A stretch of DNA of 64,000 nucleotides from Dermatemys mawii (Eukaryota; Chordata; Testudines; Dermatemydidae), in the NCBI GenBank assembly GCA_007922305.1, contig ML677333.1:16824676-16888675 (forward strand). The letters run 5' to 3'. Of this stretch, positions 21,643 through 33,504 are shown piece by piece (position 1 is the first letter of the stretch; each line of letters starts with the position of its first letter). A model generated the notes under the pieces. That model was given only the letters and a program-made list of their open reading frames with translations, did not search any database and was not told where the DNA came from. The position numbers and the translations under genes were made by a program.

Positions 21643-24004
21643 GTTTAGGTCTCATATCATTAGCAGCTAGAACAGCCACTGCCAGGATTATTACAGAAGG
21701 TTAAGTCTACGTGTATTCTTGTGTTCCAGGTACATTATGTTTTTTTTAATAGCTGGTTAAATACTGTAAACAAAAATTGAGAATATTTTCAACCAGGTTC
21801 ACCAATAATCTCCAGCTACTTTGCATCCTTCTTACACCGAGAAGCAGCCATAAACCTGATTAAGGAGGGTTTATGGTTGCCTTGCATCACCTGAATGACA
21901 CAAAGCAGCCAGTCTCTCAGTGACCCCAGTCTTTTGCTAATATTAGGATCTTAGCTCACTTCTACCATAGCAAGTCTTTTATTATTTGCAACCAATCTGC
22001 TTGATTCAGTGGAATAGCTGCATTTGACCCACTAGTGTCTTGAGTGACCAGGCTGGCCATTCAAATAGCAAATACCATGGAATACTTTGCAAATAATCCT
22101 CATGCTGTTATTTCTTCACATTTTATGTTGGATTACAGAAAAAAAAATTCCCATTGTACAGAACCGTGAATGCATTGGAAACCCAAACCAAATTCTATTA
22201 CATTTTATATTCAGTAAATACTATTCAACTAACTCTAGTTTCTGTAGAGAGAATATTTTGATATTCTATGTTCATAAGCTTGTAGACAGATCTAGAGCCA
22301 GAATTACTGTTGATCTTTACAGAAGGTCTCCTGATACTGAAATTGATGTGTATTCGTATATATTTTGAATGGTACTGAAGAGGATACTGATGTTGCTCTA
22401 ATAAGTATTGTCTTCAGGACTCCAAAGGCTTAGGGTCGGATCAGTTCTTGCATTTAAGTATCAATGTTAATGCTGCTAATACTGATCCTATTAAACTTCA
22501 CATAAAACTTTTTTACTGGTTTAGGCACTTAAAAGATACAAATTTGTTCAGTAATGGAGGACAGTGTGCAGCTGCACTGCAGAATGTCTAGGACACCAGC
22601 AACATTCAGATGGTAATAAATTTGCCCTTGCTGTCTCTACCTTTCCAGTAAGATACTGTATGTTATTATGATTTATAAAGGAGTAATTTTTATAACATGG
22701 GTTTGCCAGGACTAAATCTCTGCAAGTACAGCGATCTATAGTAAGGTGGAAATACCTACTCCAGCTGGTTAACCAAACCTTACTTTAGATACCGTTAAGC
22801 TCACTGAAATGGCACTCATATCAGAAACCAAGTTTATAAATGGGAAATGTAAATTCTACTATATTCTGCAGAAAATGCACTCCTTCTGTGGATGAAAGGC
22901 TATAATTCCCTGAAGCTCATATGGCAGACATCATTGGGTGATGCAGTCAACATTTCTTCAAGATTGTCCTATTGACTGAAGCTATACTATTTTGGTCATA
23001 TTTTGCAGCATTCAGCGACAATGAAAGGTCACTAAATGAGTGAGTTTATATAGACTAGCAAGGCCAGATCTTTTTCCCCCAGCCCTGTGTTCTGTGTGTC
23101 CATTTTGCCCCATTCCACCAGCACAAAGCAGGTGAAAAGCTAGCTGAAGCAGGATGCCAGCAATTTCCCACAGTGTAAAGGAATCCCCAGATGGGGTAGA
23201 GGCAACTTAGGCCTCAAGATCAGGGAGTGGGGCAGAGAGAATGCACACAGCCACATTTGCTTCTCCATCCACATCAAGAAGAGTTTGACACAAGAGGGGA
23301 TTCTGGGCCTGAAACACTGTTGCCCTGCACTTTGTGTGGTCACTTACACCAGTGCAAAGTAGAAGTGAAATGCTATCCAATCAAAGGAGTGTTTCACATC
23401 CATGATACACTCATTTTGCACTGGTAAAAATCACTGTAGGAGGTTAAAGGCCTATGGCAAATCAGGCCTGTGTTCGTGGTCCCTTATTACTGGATTATCT
23501 TTTGGAATTTAATGGGATATATGGAGGCCAGTGACTCTATAAGATTCAATGATATGTTTAGGATATCTACCAACAAAACAAGAACACAAGTCTGGTTAGG
23601 TTTACATACCTGACTGACAAAATGCCAGCAGCATGGGAATTATAATCTGAAACTCCAGGCAACAAGAAAATATGAAGAAAATAGCTGGCTGATGTTTCAG
23701 ATTCTTGAGGGGTTTTCTGCATTTTTTTAATATAGTTAAAATATTCCTTTCTGAATATTATCCCAAATACAAAGGTTATAATGAAATGTTCAAAAAGCTG
23801 AAATACAAAGGTTCAGACTCTGATAACCTTACACACAGTCAACAGTAGCTTACTCCATGCATGAGCCCACTGGTGTCAATGGGACTACTCTTAATGGTAC
23901 TAATGCAATGTGAGTAAGGCTGGCAAAGTTTGGCCCACATGTTCCTTTGCAATCTATCTGCTAGTACAGTTCAGATGTGCAGTTTTAGATTAAATCATGT
24001 ATGT
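21643..24004. other. Unassigned sequence
   Basis: No gene. The part at 23050-23450 has the style of an ancient repeat (two blocks 'accagcacaaag' and 'caccagtgcaaag' in similar contexts), but I cannot define ends. Open frames are below 95 codons. Confidence 0.4.
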
Positions 24005-24009
24005 GCATC

Positions 24010-24701
24010 TGAAGCAGGGCCGCTGCCCCACTCCAGGAAAAAGGTGTTAAAACAGCCCTGGGAGATGGCTGGGGCAAGGGAAAAGCTGGACTGATTGGGA
24101 GGCAGCCTCCACTGGGGGCCATGCCCCAAACAGACCCAGCTGGCCCTATAAAGGCCAGGGAAGTCAGGAGCAAACAGGGAGAGTCTCCTTTAGCTGTAGA
24201 GGCAGACAGGCCTGGCTGCTGGGGAACTTGACAAGGTACTTGGAGGGGAGCAGGGCTGGGGAAGGCCAGAGGAGCTGGGGAGCTCCCATCTGGAAACCCC
24301 TGAGGCTGCATGGCCTAGTAGATGGCCCAAAAGGGGTACTGGGGTCGCAGGGGGCAGCCCACAGGTGAGCAGAGGCAGCAGGCCAAACCCTCCTTGACTA
24401 TGATGACTGGCTTATACAGACTGCAGTCGGCCCCAGGGAAAGGGGGCAGTAGCCCATAGGCTGAGGCAAAGTGGGGATAGTGGATGGGGGTTCCCTGGGC
24501 AGGAGAGACCCAGTGAGACTGGGCGGGGGGGTAACTGCAAGGATGCAGCACCCCAGTGAAGAGGGCACCGGGGTCCGGGAGGGACATGGAGCCAGTAGCA
24601 AGCGGGACACCAGCCTTAAGAGGGTGCTCTGGAGGTTGGGAACGCTGATTCCCTGGATGAGCAGCAGGAGGTGCCACAGGGTGAGTCGCTGCCTTATTAG
24701 A
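24010..24701 (+). mobile_element. LTR-like element with 5-bp target duplication
   Basis: A GC-rich block is flanked by perfect GCATC repeats (24005-24009 and 24702-24706). It starts TGAAGCAGGG and ends ttattaga, probably a mutated ttaca. A TATAAAGG box lies about 137 bp from the left end. It recalls a promoter-bearing repeat seen in turtles. The frames on both strands are GC-driven and not genes. Confidence 0.65.
24147..24154 (+). promoter_or_regulatory. TATA box of the LTR-like element
   Basis: TATAAAGG in a GC-rich context (ggccctataaaggccagg) is placed as in an LTR U3 promoter. Activity is unknown. Confidence 0.5.
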
Positions 24702-24719
24702 GCATCACTTTTAAGTAAG

Positions 24720-25120
24720 AAGCGACAAAAAGTCCCGTGGCACCTTAAAGACTAACAAAAGTATTGAAGCACAAGCTTTTGTGGGCTACTACCCACTTTG
24801 TGGGATGCATGTAGTGGAAGTATCCAGAGGCAGATATAAATAAGAGGCAAGAACCAGGTTAGAGATAACAAGGTTAGTTCAATCAGGCTGAACTATCTTG
24901 TTATCTCTAATCAGGGAAGATGAGGTCCTCTTCTAGCAGCTGATCTGGAGGTGTGAACATGGAGAGAGGAGAAACTGCTTTTGTAGGTAGCTAGCCATTT
25001 ATAGTCTTTGTTTAAACCTGAGTTGATGGTGCCAAGTTTGCAAATGAACTGTAGCTCAGCAGTTTCTCTTTGAAGTCTGGTCTTGAAGTTTTTTTGGTGC
25101 AGTGACTCCACAAAAATATC
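24720..25120 (-). mobile_element. Penelope-like element, second copy, 5'-truncated
   Basis: On the minus strand, the last 60 or so codons of the Penelope ORF (about 25111-24911, with KNFKTRLQRETAELQFIC) are followed by the 3' UTR hairpin (14-bp perfect stem) and the shared 3' tail (ctttaaggtgcca). The hammerhead-like core is mutated here (cccacaaagtggg). The coding part reads without a stop to its end but has lost the RT and most of the nuclease. Confidence 0.85.
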
Positions 25121-25594
25121 TCAGGACTCTGTCAGAAGTTTTGAAAAAAAGCAAACCAGTCTAGTGTAAGACCAAGAGAAAGGGAAAATCTCACAAGTCC
25201 AAAAGGATGAGGTGTTTTCAAAACATTACCATTAAGCCATGTACTTGAGAAACAGCATTTGAATGGTTATTTCAGTGTGAAAAGTTATGCAGAAAACAGT
25301 TAGCATAAATAAGGTACTTCCAGGTAGCATACTTTGTAGGCCTAAATGAACATCATGCTAAAAATGAGCTGATGCACAAGAGAGTCAGCAAGCAATTTTC
25401 AGTTGCCAATTTGTACAGAGCTATCAATTTTAGACACTGAATCCATTTTTCAAACAGAAAAATGTTTTTGTCCCATAAGATGTTGCAGGAATATCAAATA
25501 ATTTGCCTTTAAAATTGCACCTCCTCCTATATCTTCTGTTTGTGATTGCACTGCACTTGCATTTCTGTTGATGAAAGCTGAAGCAATTAGGTGC
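25121..25594. other. Unassigned sequence
   Basis: No gene or repeat recognised. Confidence 0.4.
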
Positions 25595-26012
25595 AAAGGG
25601 GCCTTAAAGTAGGAGCAAATTACATTACATCCACTTTTAAAGCTCTTTTACGCTGCCAGGACAATCTACACAGGCTTCAGAATAAATCAGAATCAGGAGC
25701 TCTGTCTGCCTACTGATTTGTGCTGGCATTTGTGATTCCACTTCTTCACTGGTATTAAATGCCTGCAAGTCTTTTAGTTAATGGGCCTGATTCTTCACTG
25801 CCCTGCACTTTCATATTCACACCTATGCAAAAGGAGTGCAAATGTTACTAATCTATCCCACTCATTTCCACTGGTGGTTCACTTTGTATTCTATCAGCCT
25901 GGTGCTTAGCCTCACTGTGTTCATAAGCTTTACACCACTCTAACAGTGTTAAAGAGCATTAAAGTGGACATAAATTATGTAACACCTACTTTAAGGCCCC
26001 TTAACGGTGCCA
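25595..26012. repeat. Ancient palindromic MITE-like repeat
   Basis: The left arm (aaaggggccttaaagtagg, 25596-25614) is matched by an inverted right arm ending at about 26005 (cctactttaaggccccttaa). Further matching continues inwards: tccacttttaaagctctttta against the inverse of agagcattaaagtggaca. The copy is diverged. Confidence 0.65.
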
Positions 26013-26847
26013 GAACAGTGCACAGATAGCTGTGTAATCTATTATTTTATTTATTTAGGGCACGTACACACTAGCAATGTTACAGCGCCGGCAGTTAGAG
26101 TGCCGCACAGAGAGCGCTGAAGGGAAACCGCTGATGTGTGTTTACACTGATGGCTGCCTGCGCAATAGCGTGTTCACACTTGCGGCACTTGCAGTGGTAT
26201 GTGGAGCAATGCACGCTGAGTAGCTATCCCACAGAGCACCTCTTTCTCTTCTGCAGCTAAGACTTGTGGGAAAGAGGAGGGGATCACGGGGTATCCCCGG
26301 TCCTGTCCCAATGCTCGATGATGCATTGCTTCACATCCCAGTCATTCCTGTGCTTCCATCAGCATTTGGCACCATTTTTCAATGGTTTGTGTATTGCAGG
26401 CTCTGCCTCTTTGGGTTGCAGGAATGGATCCCATACTATTGACCAGTATGCTCCTCTCTCTGACCAACACGTCACGAGTGGCACTGGAGTTATTCCTTAA
26501 ACTGCAAAGGCAAGAGGAATGCAACATTGATCTTGCCATGCATAGTAGCTACAACACGAGATTGCTTGTGGCATTCATGGAAGTGCCAACCACAGTGGAA
26601 TGCTGCTTTTGGGCTCGGGAAACAAGCATTGAGTAGTGGGATCATATCGTCCTGCATGTCTCGGAAGATGAGCAGTGACTGCAGAACGTTCGGCTGAGGA
26701 AAGCCACATTCACTGGAGTGCGTGAGGAGCTCACCCCAGCCCTGTGGCACAAGGACACAAGAATGAGAGCTGTCCTGGTGTTGGAGAACACATAGTGATT
26801 GCACTAGGGAAGCTGGCTGCTCCAGACTGATACTGATAGGCTGCTAA

Positions 26848-29394
26848 CACTGGTCTACAATTTTTTAGAAGTCGTCTGCTTCAGAGATAAAATGTGATAT
26901 TTATTATGTATTTTGATGTGCTGAATGCAAATATGACAATTAAAACAACTGGCTACTGTTTCTAAGATATTTAAGTTTTTACAGTTTATGTCTATGTATA
27001 TTGTGTAGATAGTAGAGTTTTAATCATAAATTGTAAACCTAGGTCTTTTCATGTGTTTGTGGTTGCTTTACATGATAATATTTCACCTGTCCTGTTTATG
27101 TAACACTTTAAAAATCAGCAAAAGGGTTATATAAATAAAAGGTATTATGAAACAAAAGGCAAAAAACTATTATGTACATAGTTTAGTCCTATTCAGTGTC
27201 TACTCGGCGCTTCTTGGCTTGTCTCTTGTATTCATTAAATGGAGCATCTCTTGTCACTGTCCAGCAATAGTCTGCAAGCACTGATGGGCTCCATTTGCCC
27301 TGATAGCGTTTCTCCATTGTTGCAATGTGCTGGTGAAATCGCTCACCGTGCTCGTCGCTCACTGCTCCGCAGTTCGGTGGAAAAAAATCTAGATGAGAGT
27401 GCAAAAAATGTTTCTTTAGTGACATGTTGCAACCAAGGCTTTTGTATGCCTTGAAGAGGTTTTCCACCAACAACCTGTAGTTGTCTGCCTTGTTGTTTCC
27501 AAGACAATGTATTGCCACTAACTGGAAGGCTTTCCATGCCATCTTTTCCTTGCCACGCAATGCATGGTCAAATGCATCATCTCAAAAAAGTTCACGAATC
27601 TGAGGACCGACAAAGACACCTTCCTTTATCTTAGCTTCACTTAACCTTGGAAATTTTCCATGGAGGTACTTGAAAGCTGCTTGTGTTTTGTCAATGGCCT
27701 TGACAAAGTTCTTCATCAGACCCAGCTTGAGTGTAAGGGTGGTAACAAAATCTTCCTTGATTCAACAAGTGGTGGATGCTGAACACTTTTCCTCCCAGGC
27801 TACAATGACTGTCGGAGTGGCCAATCTTTCTTCATGTAGTGGGAATCTCTTGCACGACTATCTCATTCGCAGAGAAAACAGCAGTACTTTGTGTATCCAG
27901 TCTGCAGACCAAGCAAGAGAGCAACAACCTTCAAATCGCCACAAAGCTACCACTGATGTTGGTCATAGTTTAGGCACCTCAAAAGTTGTTTCATGTTGTC
28001 ATAGGTTTCCTTCATATGGACTGCATGACCAACTGGAATTGATGGCAAAACATTGCCATTATGCAGCAAAACAGCTTTAAGACTCGTCTTCGATGAATCA
28101 ATGAAGAGTCTCCACTCATCTGGATCGTGAACGACGTTGAGGGCTGCCATCACACCATTGATGTTATTGCAGGCTATAAGATCACCTTCCATGGAGAAGA
28201 ATGGGACAAGATCCTTTTGACAGTCACAGAACATGGAAATCCTAATATCACCTGCCAGGAGATTCCACTGCTGTAGTGTGGAGCCCAACAGCTCTGCCTT
28301 ACTCTTGGGTAGTTCCAAATCTCTGACAAGGTCATTCAGTTCAGCTTGTGTTATGAGGTGTGGTTCAGAGGAGGAGGATGGGAGAAAATGTGGGTCCTGT
28401 GACATTGATGGCTCAGGACCAGAAGTTTCATCCTCTTCCTCTTCCTCGTCTGACTCAAGTGAGAGTGATTCTGGTGCATCAGGAACCGGTAGTCCTTCTC
28501 CGTGGGGTATTGGGCGTATAGCTGATGGAATGTTTGGATAATGCACAGTCCACTTTTTCTTCTTTGACACACCTTTCCCAACTGGAGGCACCATGCAGAA
28601 GTAACAATTGCTGCTATGATCTCTTGGCTCTCTCTCCAAATCATTGGCACTGTAAAAGGCATAGATTTCCTTTTCCTGTTCAACCACTGGCAAAGATTTG
28701 TTGCACAAGTGTTGCAGCACATGTGTGGGGCCCACCTCTTGTCCTGATCTCCAATTTTGCAGCCAAAATAAAGGTGATAGGCTTTCTTAACCATAGTGGT
28801 TATACTGTGCTTTTGTGATGCAAAAGTCACTTCACCACAAACATAGCAGAAGTTATCTGCACTCTTCGCACAAGTACGAGGCATCTCTGCTCACTTTGGC
28901 TAAACAGAAATGTGTCCCTTTGCAAAATCAAACACTGACAAATAAGAGAGCACGACACTGTATGATTTCTAGAGCTGATATAGGGCAATTTGTTCAGCAG
29001 AGTGATGTAAGCTTCGTTATGATTGCATCATCCATGACTTCTAGGAATAACATGATGCAATTCATATCATGTATGATGCAATACCAGCTTCAGATTGCAT
29101 CATTCATTGTTTTGCCTAAAAAGCAAGTACTGTCCAAACCCAGTCATACATTTATTCATAGATCCAGTCAAAGATGTATTTTAGTCATTTCTAGTTTAAA
29201 TTGAGATCCCTTCCCTTTATAACTCACTTATCCTCCACCATTCCCATGTCAAGGGTCGTATATACTGACCCATTAGCATATCTTGAAAACTAGAGCCAAT
29301 CAACAATTTTAAGCATCATTTTTGTTCTCAGTGATCCAGAATTGGTAAAGTTTGACTACATGTATTTCAGAAGCACTTTGGCTGTAGAGCAGTG
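26848..29394 (-). mobile_element. Nested DNA transposon of uncertain superfamily
   Basis: The element is bounded by CACTGGTCTACA (left) and the inverse of CACTGCTCTACA (right; 11 of 12 identical). It sits between TAA copies at 26845-26847 and 29395-29397 (TAAC on both sides if a 4-bp site is counted). The ends are proven by the host reading frame, which closes exactly when the element is removed. It encodes one protein on the minus strand (27189-28884). CACTG ends with a 3-4 bp duplication recall the CACTA/Mirage/Chapaev group, but I cannot assign the superfamily from sequence alone. Confidence 0.85.
27189..28884 (-). pseudogene. Putative transposase of the nested element
   Basis: About 565 codons in several frame pieces, starting MPRTCAKSADNFCYVCGEVTF at 28884. 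In order: a Cys-rich N-terminal region with CYVC, HMCCNTC and CYFC pairs that look like zinc ligands (residues about 1-110); an acidic Ser/Glu stretch (EEEEEDE, about residue 150); a region with HDPDEWRLFIDSSKTSLKAV and VPFFSMEGDLIACNNINGVM; a Cys-containing block equivalent to YCCFLCEWDSRARDSHY (about 27880-27840), where the Trp codon is now TGA; and a C-terminal region with FLHSHLDFFP and SDEHGERFHQHIATMEKRYQGKW, ending in a basic tail. It is recognisable as a protein often left 'uncharacterised' in reptiles and arthropods. Acidic residues in the HDPDEWRLFID and SDEHGERFHQ blocks are candidates for a catalytic DDE-type site. That is inference. The gene is broken by at least two frame changes and one stop. 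Confidence 0.7.
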
Positions 29395-30334
29395 TAACCA
29401 GCTCGGACTGTGAAAATTGACCATTGCACACTCCCATCAACATGAGACCAGGGCCATTAATCACATCCTGCACTCAAAGACCGTGACTCTGGGTAATGTG
29501 CATGATATTGTGGCTAGCTTTGCACAAACAGGCTTCCCTAACTGCAAAGCGGTGATAGATGGGACGCATATTCCAAGTCTGGCACCAGACCACCTAGCCC
29601 CTGAATTAATCACAAGGGGTATTTCTCAACAGTTCCCCAGGTGACTGTGGATTACAATGGGCCTTTCTCAGACATTAACGCAGGCTGCTCCAAAAAGGTG
29701 CATGCCACACACATCTTTCAGAACACTGGCCTGTTCAGGAAGCTGTAAGCAGGGACTTCCTTCCCAGACCAGAAGATCCCTGTAGGGGAAGTCGAAATGC
29801 CCATTATGATCCTGGGAGACGCTGCCAACTCCTTCATGCCATGGCTTATGAAGCCATACACAGGGTAACTTGACAGCAGCAAGGCGCAGTTCAATAACAG
29901 GCTGAGCAAGTTCAGAATGTTGAGTGTGCTTTTGGCCATTTAAAAGCCCATTGGCGCTGCCTCTATGGGAAGCTGGACCTGGCCAACAATCATATTCCCA
30001 TGCTTATAGTAGCATGTTGTACGCTTCATAATATTTGTGAAGGGAAGGGTGAAAGCTTCACTCAGGGCTGGACTGCAGAGGGTCAGTGTCTGGAGGCTGA
30101 GTTTGAACCGCCAGAGATGAGGGTTATTTGAGGGGCAGAGTGTGGGGCCATAAGGATCAGGGGTGCCTGGAGGCAGCAATTTGAAGCTGAAAGCCACTAA
30201 TACTGGTTGCTATGCTTGGGAGTGCAGTGCTTGTAATGCTAGGAGGTGATTGGTGCAGATGATGCAATATGTGGGTTTAACATAATTGTATGTTGTTGTG
30301 CAGGGCTCTCTTTGCTTTCAAACCAACAATTCTT

Positions 30335-32213
30335 TTAGTAAAAAGACAACAACTGGAGGAGAGAGTCAAACAAACAAAAAGAGACATCAGGAGGAAGGTG
30401 GATGGTGGGAGGGAAGATCTCAAAAGGAGGACGGGGTCCCAGGATGGCTAAGATTGTGTATGTCCAGGGATCATATCCAATCTTCTCCTTTGGCAAACAA
30501 TGCAGTGGGTACTGTACTACAGCTGGGCCAGATGGCAGGGGCATGGGTGTTGAGTGCAGTGGGTTGTGCTGGATTGTGAGGGCGAAAGGAGTGGAATGCC
30601 GCAGGCATAGACTGGAGCCAGGACCTTGATAAGAGTGTGTTGGTGGTGTCCAGGGGGGCACATGGGAAAGAGTTTTGCGACAGAAGCTTCATGGGAGGGT
30701 GGGCATGGAGCTGCTGGGTTTGAAGCGCTAGTGTCACCTGGAATATGTCTGCTTGGCGCTCCATAACCTTCAAGAGCTGCTCCATGGCTTTATTCTGGCA
30801 TGCCACGTTCTCCTTTTGGCCTCTCTTCTCACTGTCCCACCACCCCTTCGATTCCTGTTTCTCGGTGGCAAAGTGCATCATAACATCACGCAGAAAATCC
30901 TCTTAGTTCTTCTTGGCCACTTTCTAATTCTGAGCAGCCATTCAGCTGCCGATAACAAAGAGTGAGGCTGGGCTCCCAAGGTCATCTCTGTGAAGTTTAA
31001 ACACAACATCTTACAGAAGCAGTATTATTTGAAACACAGACAACACTAATTCAGTGCTTTAAAACACAGCCAGTACTCACATACCTGTCACTTACTGGCT
31101 GACCCCTGGCAAGCACACATGAGCCATAAGACCCCCAAAATGGTGAGTAGCTGCAGAGGTGAGGTAAGTCAGTCTTCTCGGACCCTACTGTACACTGGGC
31201 ATGTGGGCCTTGGGGAGAGACAGCACTGTAGGGTGGGCCTGATGATCATTCCTGTCCCCACACTTTCCACAGGATGTGATAATTATGGAAGATATCTCAC
31301 TGCTGAGGGTGGGCTGGGAATCAAGGGAGGGTTTCTCCGAGCTTGCAGGTTCTGCCCTAGCCTCTATGCAGCTCGCTTATATGCAGTTAAGATCCCCCAC
31401 CCCCATGATGGCACAACGGTGTGGGAAAGTTACCATTGTGGGTCAAGAAACAAGGCAGCTCATCCGAAGAACCTGCAGCAGCAATTGCCCAGTATCACCA
31501 CGAGCGTTTCCTGGAGATCTGCGGGAGAGTCTAGTGAAGTGAGGGAGTCAATCAAAAGCCTGTTCCTCTGCTTAGACTAGCCATGTAGTGGGAGACAAGC
31601 CTGCTTCCTACAACCCTCCTGCCCTCAACAACTCGCTTCAGCGATTCCCAAATCAGATCCACTTATCAAGAGCCTCCTCTCCTGTTTGCGCATCACCAAT
31701 CTCCAACAGCTGTGACTGGCTAGCCTTCTCCAGGTAGAAAAAAGCTCTTCTGCATGCATCTCTGGCCTCTGAGTCTTCCTCTGCCTCTGGGTCTCCCTCC
31801 CCCTCCACATCCTCATCCAACATTTCCTCTGCCTGGCTCGGTCCACTCTCAATTGCCATGCAAGCCAACAAAGTATTCACCGTGTTCTTTGCAGTGGAGG
31901 TGGAGTTGCCACAAAGTATTGTGTTTAGCTCTTTGTAGAGCTGGCAGCTTGTGGGCGCAGCACCAGAGTGGCGGTTTGCCTCCCACACCTTGTGGTAGGC
32001 ATTCCGCAACTCCTTCACTTTGACCCTGCACTACAATGTATCCCAGTCATGGCCGCTTTCTGCCATGCATAATGAAATCTGCTTATAGATATCATAATTC
32101 CTACAGCTGGAGCGCAGCTGGGACTGGGCAGCCTTCTCTCCCCAAATGCTAATGAAGTCCAAAAGCTCAGCATTGCTCTAAGCGGAGGATAGCCTGGTGC
32201 GTGGAGCAGGCAT
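30335..32213 (-). pseudogene. Harbinger Myb/SANT-like DNA-binding protein
   Basis: The start is an ATG at 32213 (MPAPRTR). A SANT/Myb-like domain follows: AELLDFISIWGEKAAQ, SQLRSSCRNYDIYKQIS, HDWDTL, then KVKELRNAYHKVWEANRHSG and CQLYKELNTIL. After it come an acidic linker (EDVEGEGDPEAEEDSEARDAC) and, beyond a non-matching 0.7-kb stretch (about 31640-30960, perhaps an intron), a C-terminal part with RDVMMHFATEKQE and KAMEQLLKVMERQAD plus a Pro/Gln/Ser-rich end. Two TAG codons early in the SANT domain and later frame changes make it a pseudogene. In Harbinger elements this protein recruits the transposase to the terminal repeats and to the nucleus. Divergent orientation relative to the transposase is the usual arrangement. 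Confidence 0.8.
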
Positions 32214-32639
32214 GGCCACCTGGAAAGATGCGCAGAGACCACTGCACACATCATCGAGCAAACAGGAAGTGGTCTTACAAATTTCCAGAGGAATTTATGG
32301 GATGGGGATGATGGTTGGTCACCTGAGGGCAGGTCAGGGCCCTAGAGATCAGGGCAGTAGAGTTCAAACCAACAATCAGAGAGGCAAAAACAGGCATTGT
32401 GGGACACCTCCCGGCGGCTAATCACGCACTGTAACCGCCACAGAGTCTACACTGGTACCGCGGCACTGTAGCCCTGACATAGAAAGCTGGACGCCTCTCA
32501 TCGGGGTGCTTTTTTAGAAGTACTGCATCTGCACAGTTTCTGTGCACTAAGTGGCTTGGCAGTGTGTACACCTCAAGAGTTTTAGCGCAGAAAGCTGTTT
32601 TACTGCACAGAAATATGCCAGTGCAGACATGGCCTTAGA

Positions 32640-33504
32640 TTTATAAAAACCTGCATAGGTGCCTATCCCATGATCTGGGTGCTTATTCTCCAAAATAAAA
32701 ATATGTAATGCATCTAACACTAGAAAGTAAAGGACTGTTCATCTCACCTAGATGTTACAGTGAAAACTTTTAGCACTACATATTGTGACGGTTGCACTTT
32801 ATAAGACCCTGTTTTCAGTAGCTTATACCTTTGCTAAATGTTAACCATTCAGGCTGAAGTTATACCTGAAGGCTCTATGCCTCTGGCTGAATATGTTTTT
32901 TTTTTTTTTGAAAATTTCAGCAAAATGCTTGTTATTTCTGATTAACAAGGCTATGCTTTGGAGCAAGCACTTGAAATTTGGCAGTGGGTTGACTTTGTAT
33001 CAGGAATTTGCCTTACGCTGCTCCTGTGAAAGTCTACCCACATTTGACCAAGTAAAAACCCTTTTAGAAAAAGACTTGCTAGAGCTTCACAGCTAAATTC
33101 CCCAAAGACTCTATCGATGCTGGGCATGCTCCAACCTGAGACCTTCACAGAAAGTACAACTCAGGGAGCCTGTTTCTCTTGTGCTCTCAGTGAACCTCCT
33201 GCTGGGCACTGGAAACATGGAAGTGGGAAGCCACCTGATTTGAAAGCAGAGGGGACAAGAGCTGGATCTGGTGTGTATGGTGGAATGCAGGAGAATTAGA
33301 TCAGGACAGGGAAAACAGGGGGAGACAGGGACGGGAGGCTCACAGGCAGAAGTAAACTGGGATAGGGTGTTGGGGCAAGGGGAGATTGGGACTAACTAGG
33401 TAAGGAGAGTGGGAACCAAGAAAGAAATGGTGGGAGATTGATGCAGGGCTGGGAGCTAGTGGGAAGGAAGGAGACAGTAGGGGATAAGGGAGAAAATATG
33501 CAGT
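32640..33504. other. Unassigned sequence
   Basis: No gene. A run of 14 T lies near 32897-32910, and a purine-rich GGGA/AGG-rich stretch at about 33300-33500. The frames here have no domain. Confidence 0.4.

Larger units (their letters stand above)
26424..30130 (+). pseudogene. Harbinger transposase (HARBI1-like), split by insertion
   Basis: The N-terminal part starts at an ATG at 26424 (MDPILLTS...) and runs to 26847. The reading resumes at 29395 after the nested element. Removing the nested unit plus one target copy brings NQLGL.KLTI back into frame, matching the helix before the catalytic core in Harbinger transposases. Downstream come TRAINHIL and TLGNVHDI, then GFPNCKAVIDGTHIPSLAPDHLAPE (around the first catalytic Asp), and, after frameshifts, VECAFGHLKAHWRCLYGKLDL with CCTLHNICEGKGE near 29925-30050. 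Stops and frame changes occur at several points (29641, 29750-29925), so it was inactive even apart from the insertion. In working elements the protein cuts at the TIRs and needs the Myb-like partner for nuclear entry and DNA binding. Confidence 0.85.
26058..32634 (+). mobile_element. Harbinger DNA transposon, near full length, with a nested insertion
   Basis: The ends are inverted (GGGCACGTACACACTAGCA at left; reverse complement of the right end GGCCATGTCTGCACTGGCA; 13 of 19 identical). They are flanked by TTA on both sides (26055-26057, 32635-32637), the TWA-type target duplication of Harbinger. It carries the two expected genes in opposite orientation: a DDE transposase on plus and a Myb/SANT-like DNA-binding protein on minus. 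A second transposon (26848-29394) interrupts the transposase, so the Harbinger part alone is about 4.0 kb. Confidence 0.9.

Noticed and set aside
24315..24755. Pro-rich frames of 70 to 120 codons on both strands
   Set aside because: They sit inside the GC-rich LTR-like element. The frames conflict and lack domains.
31119..31580. 153-codon plus-strand frame inside the Harbinger element
   Set aside because: It lies opposite the probable intron of the Myb-like gene, has no domain, and the element already has its two expected genes.
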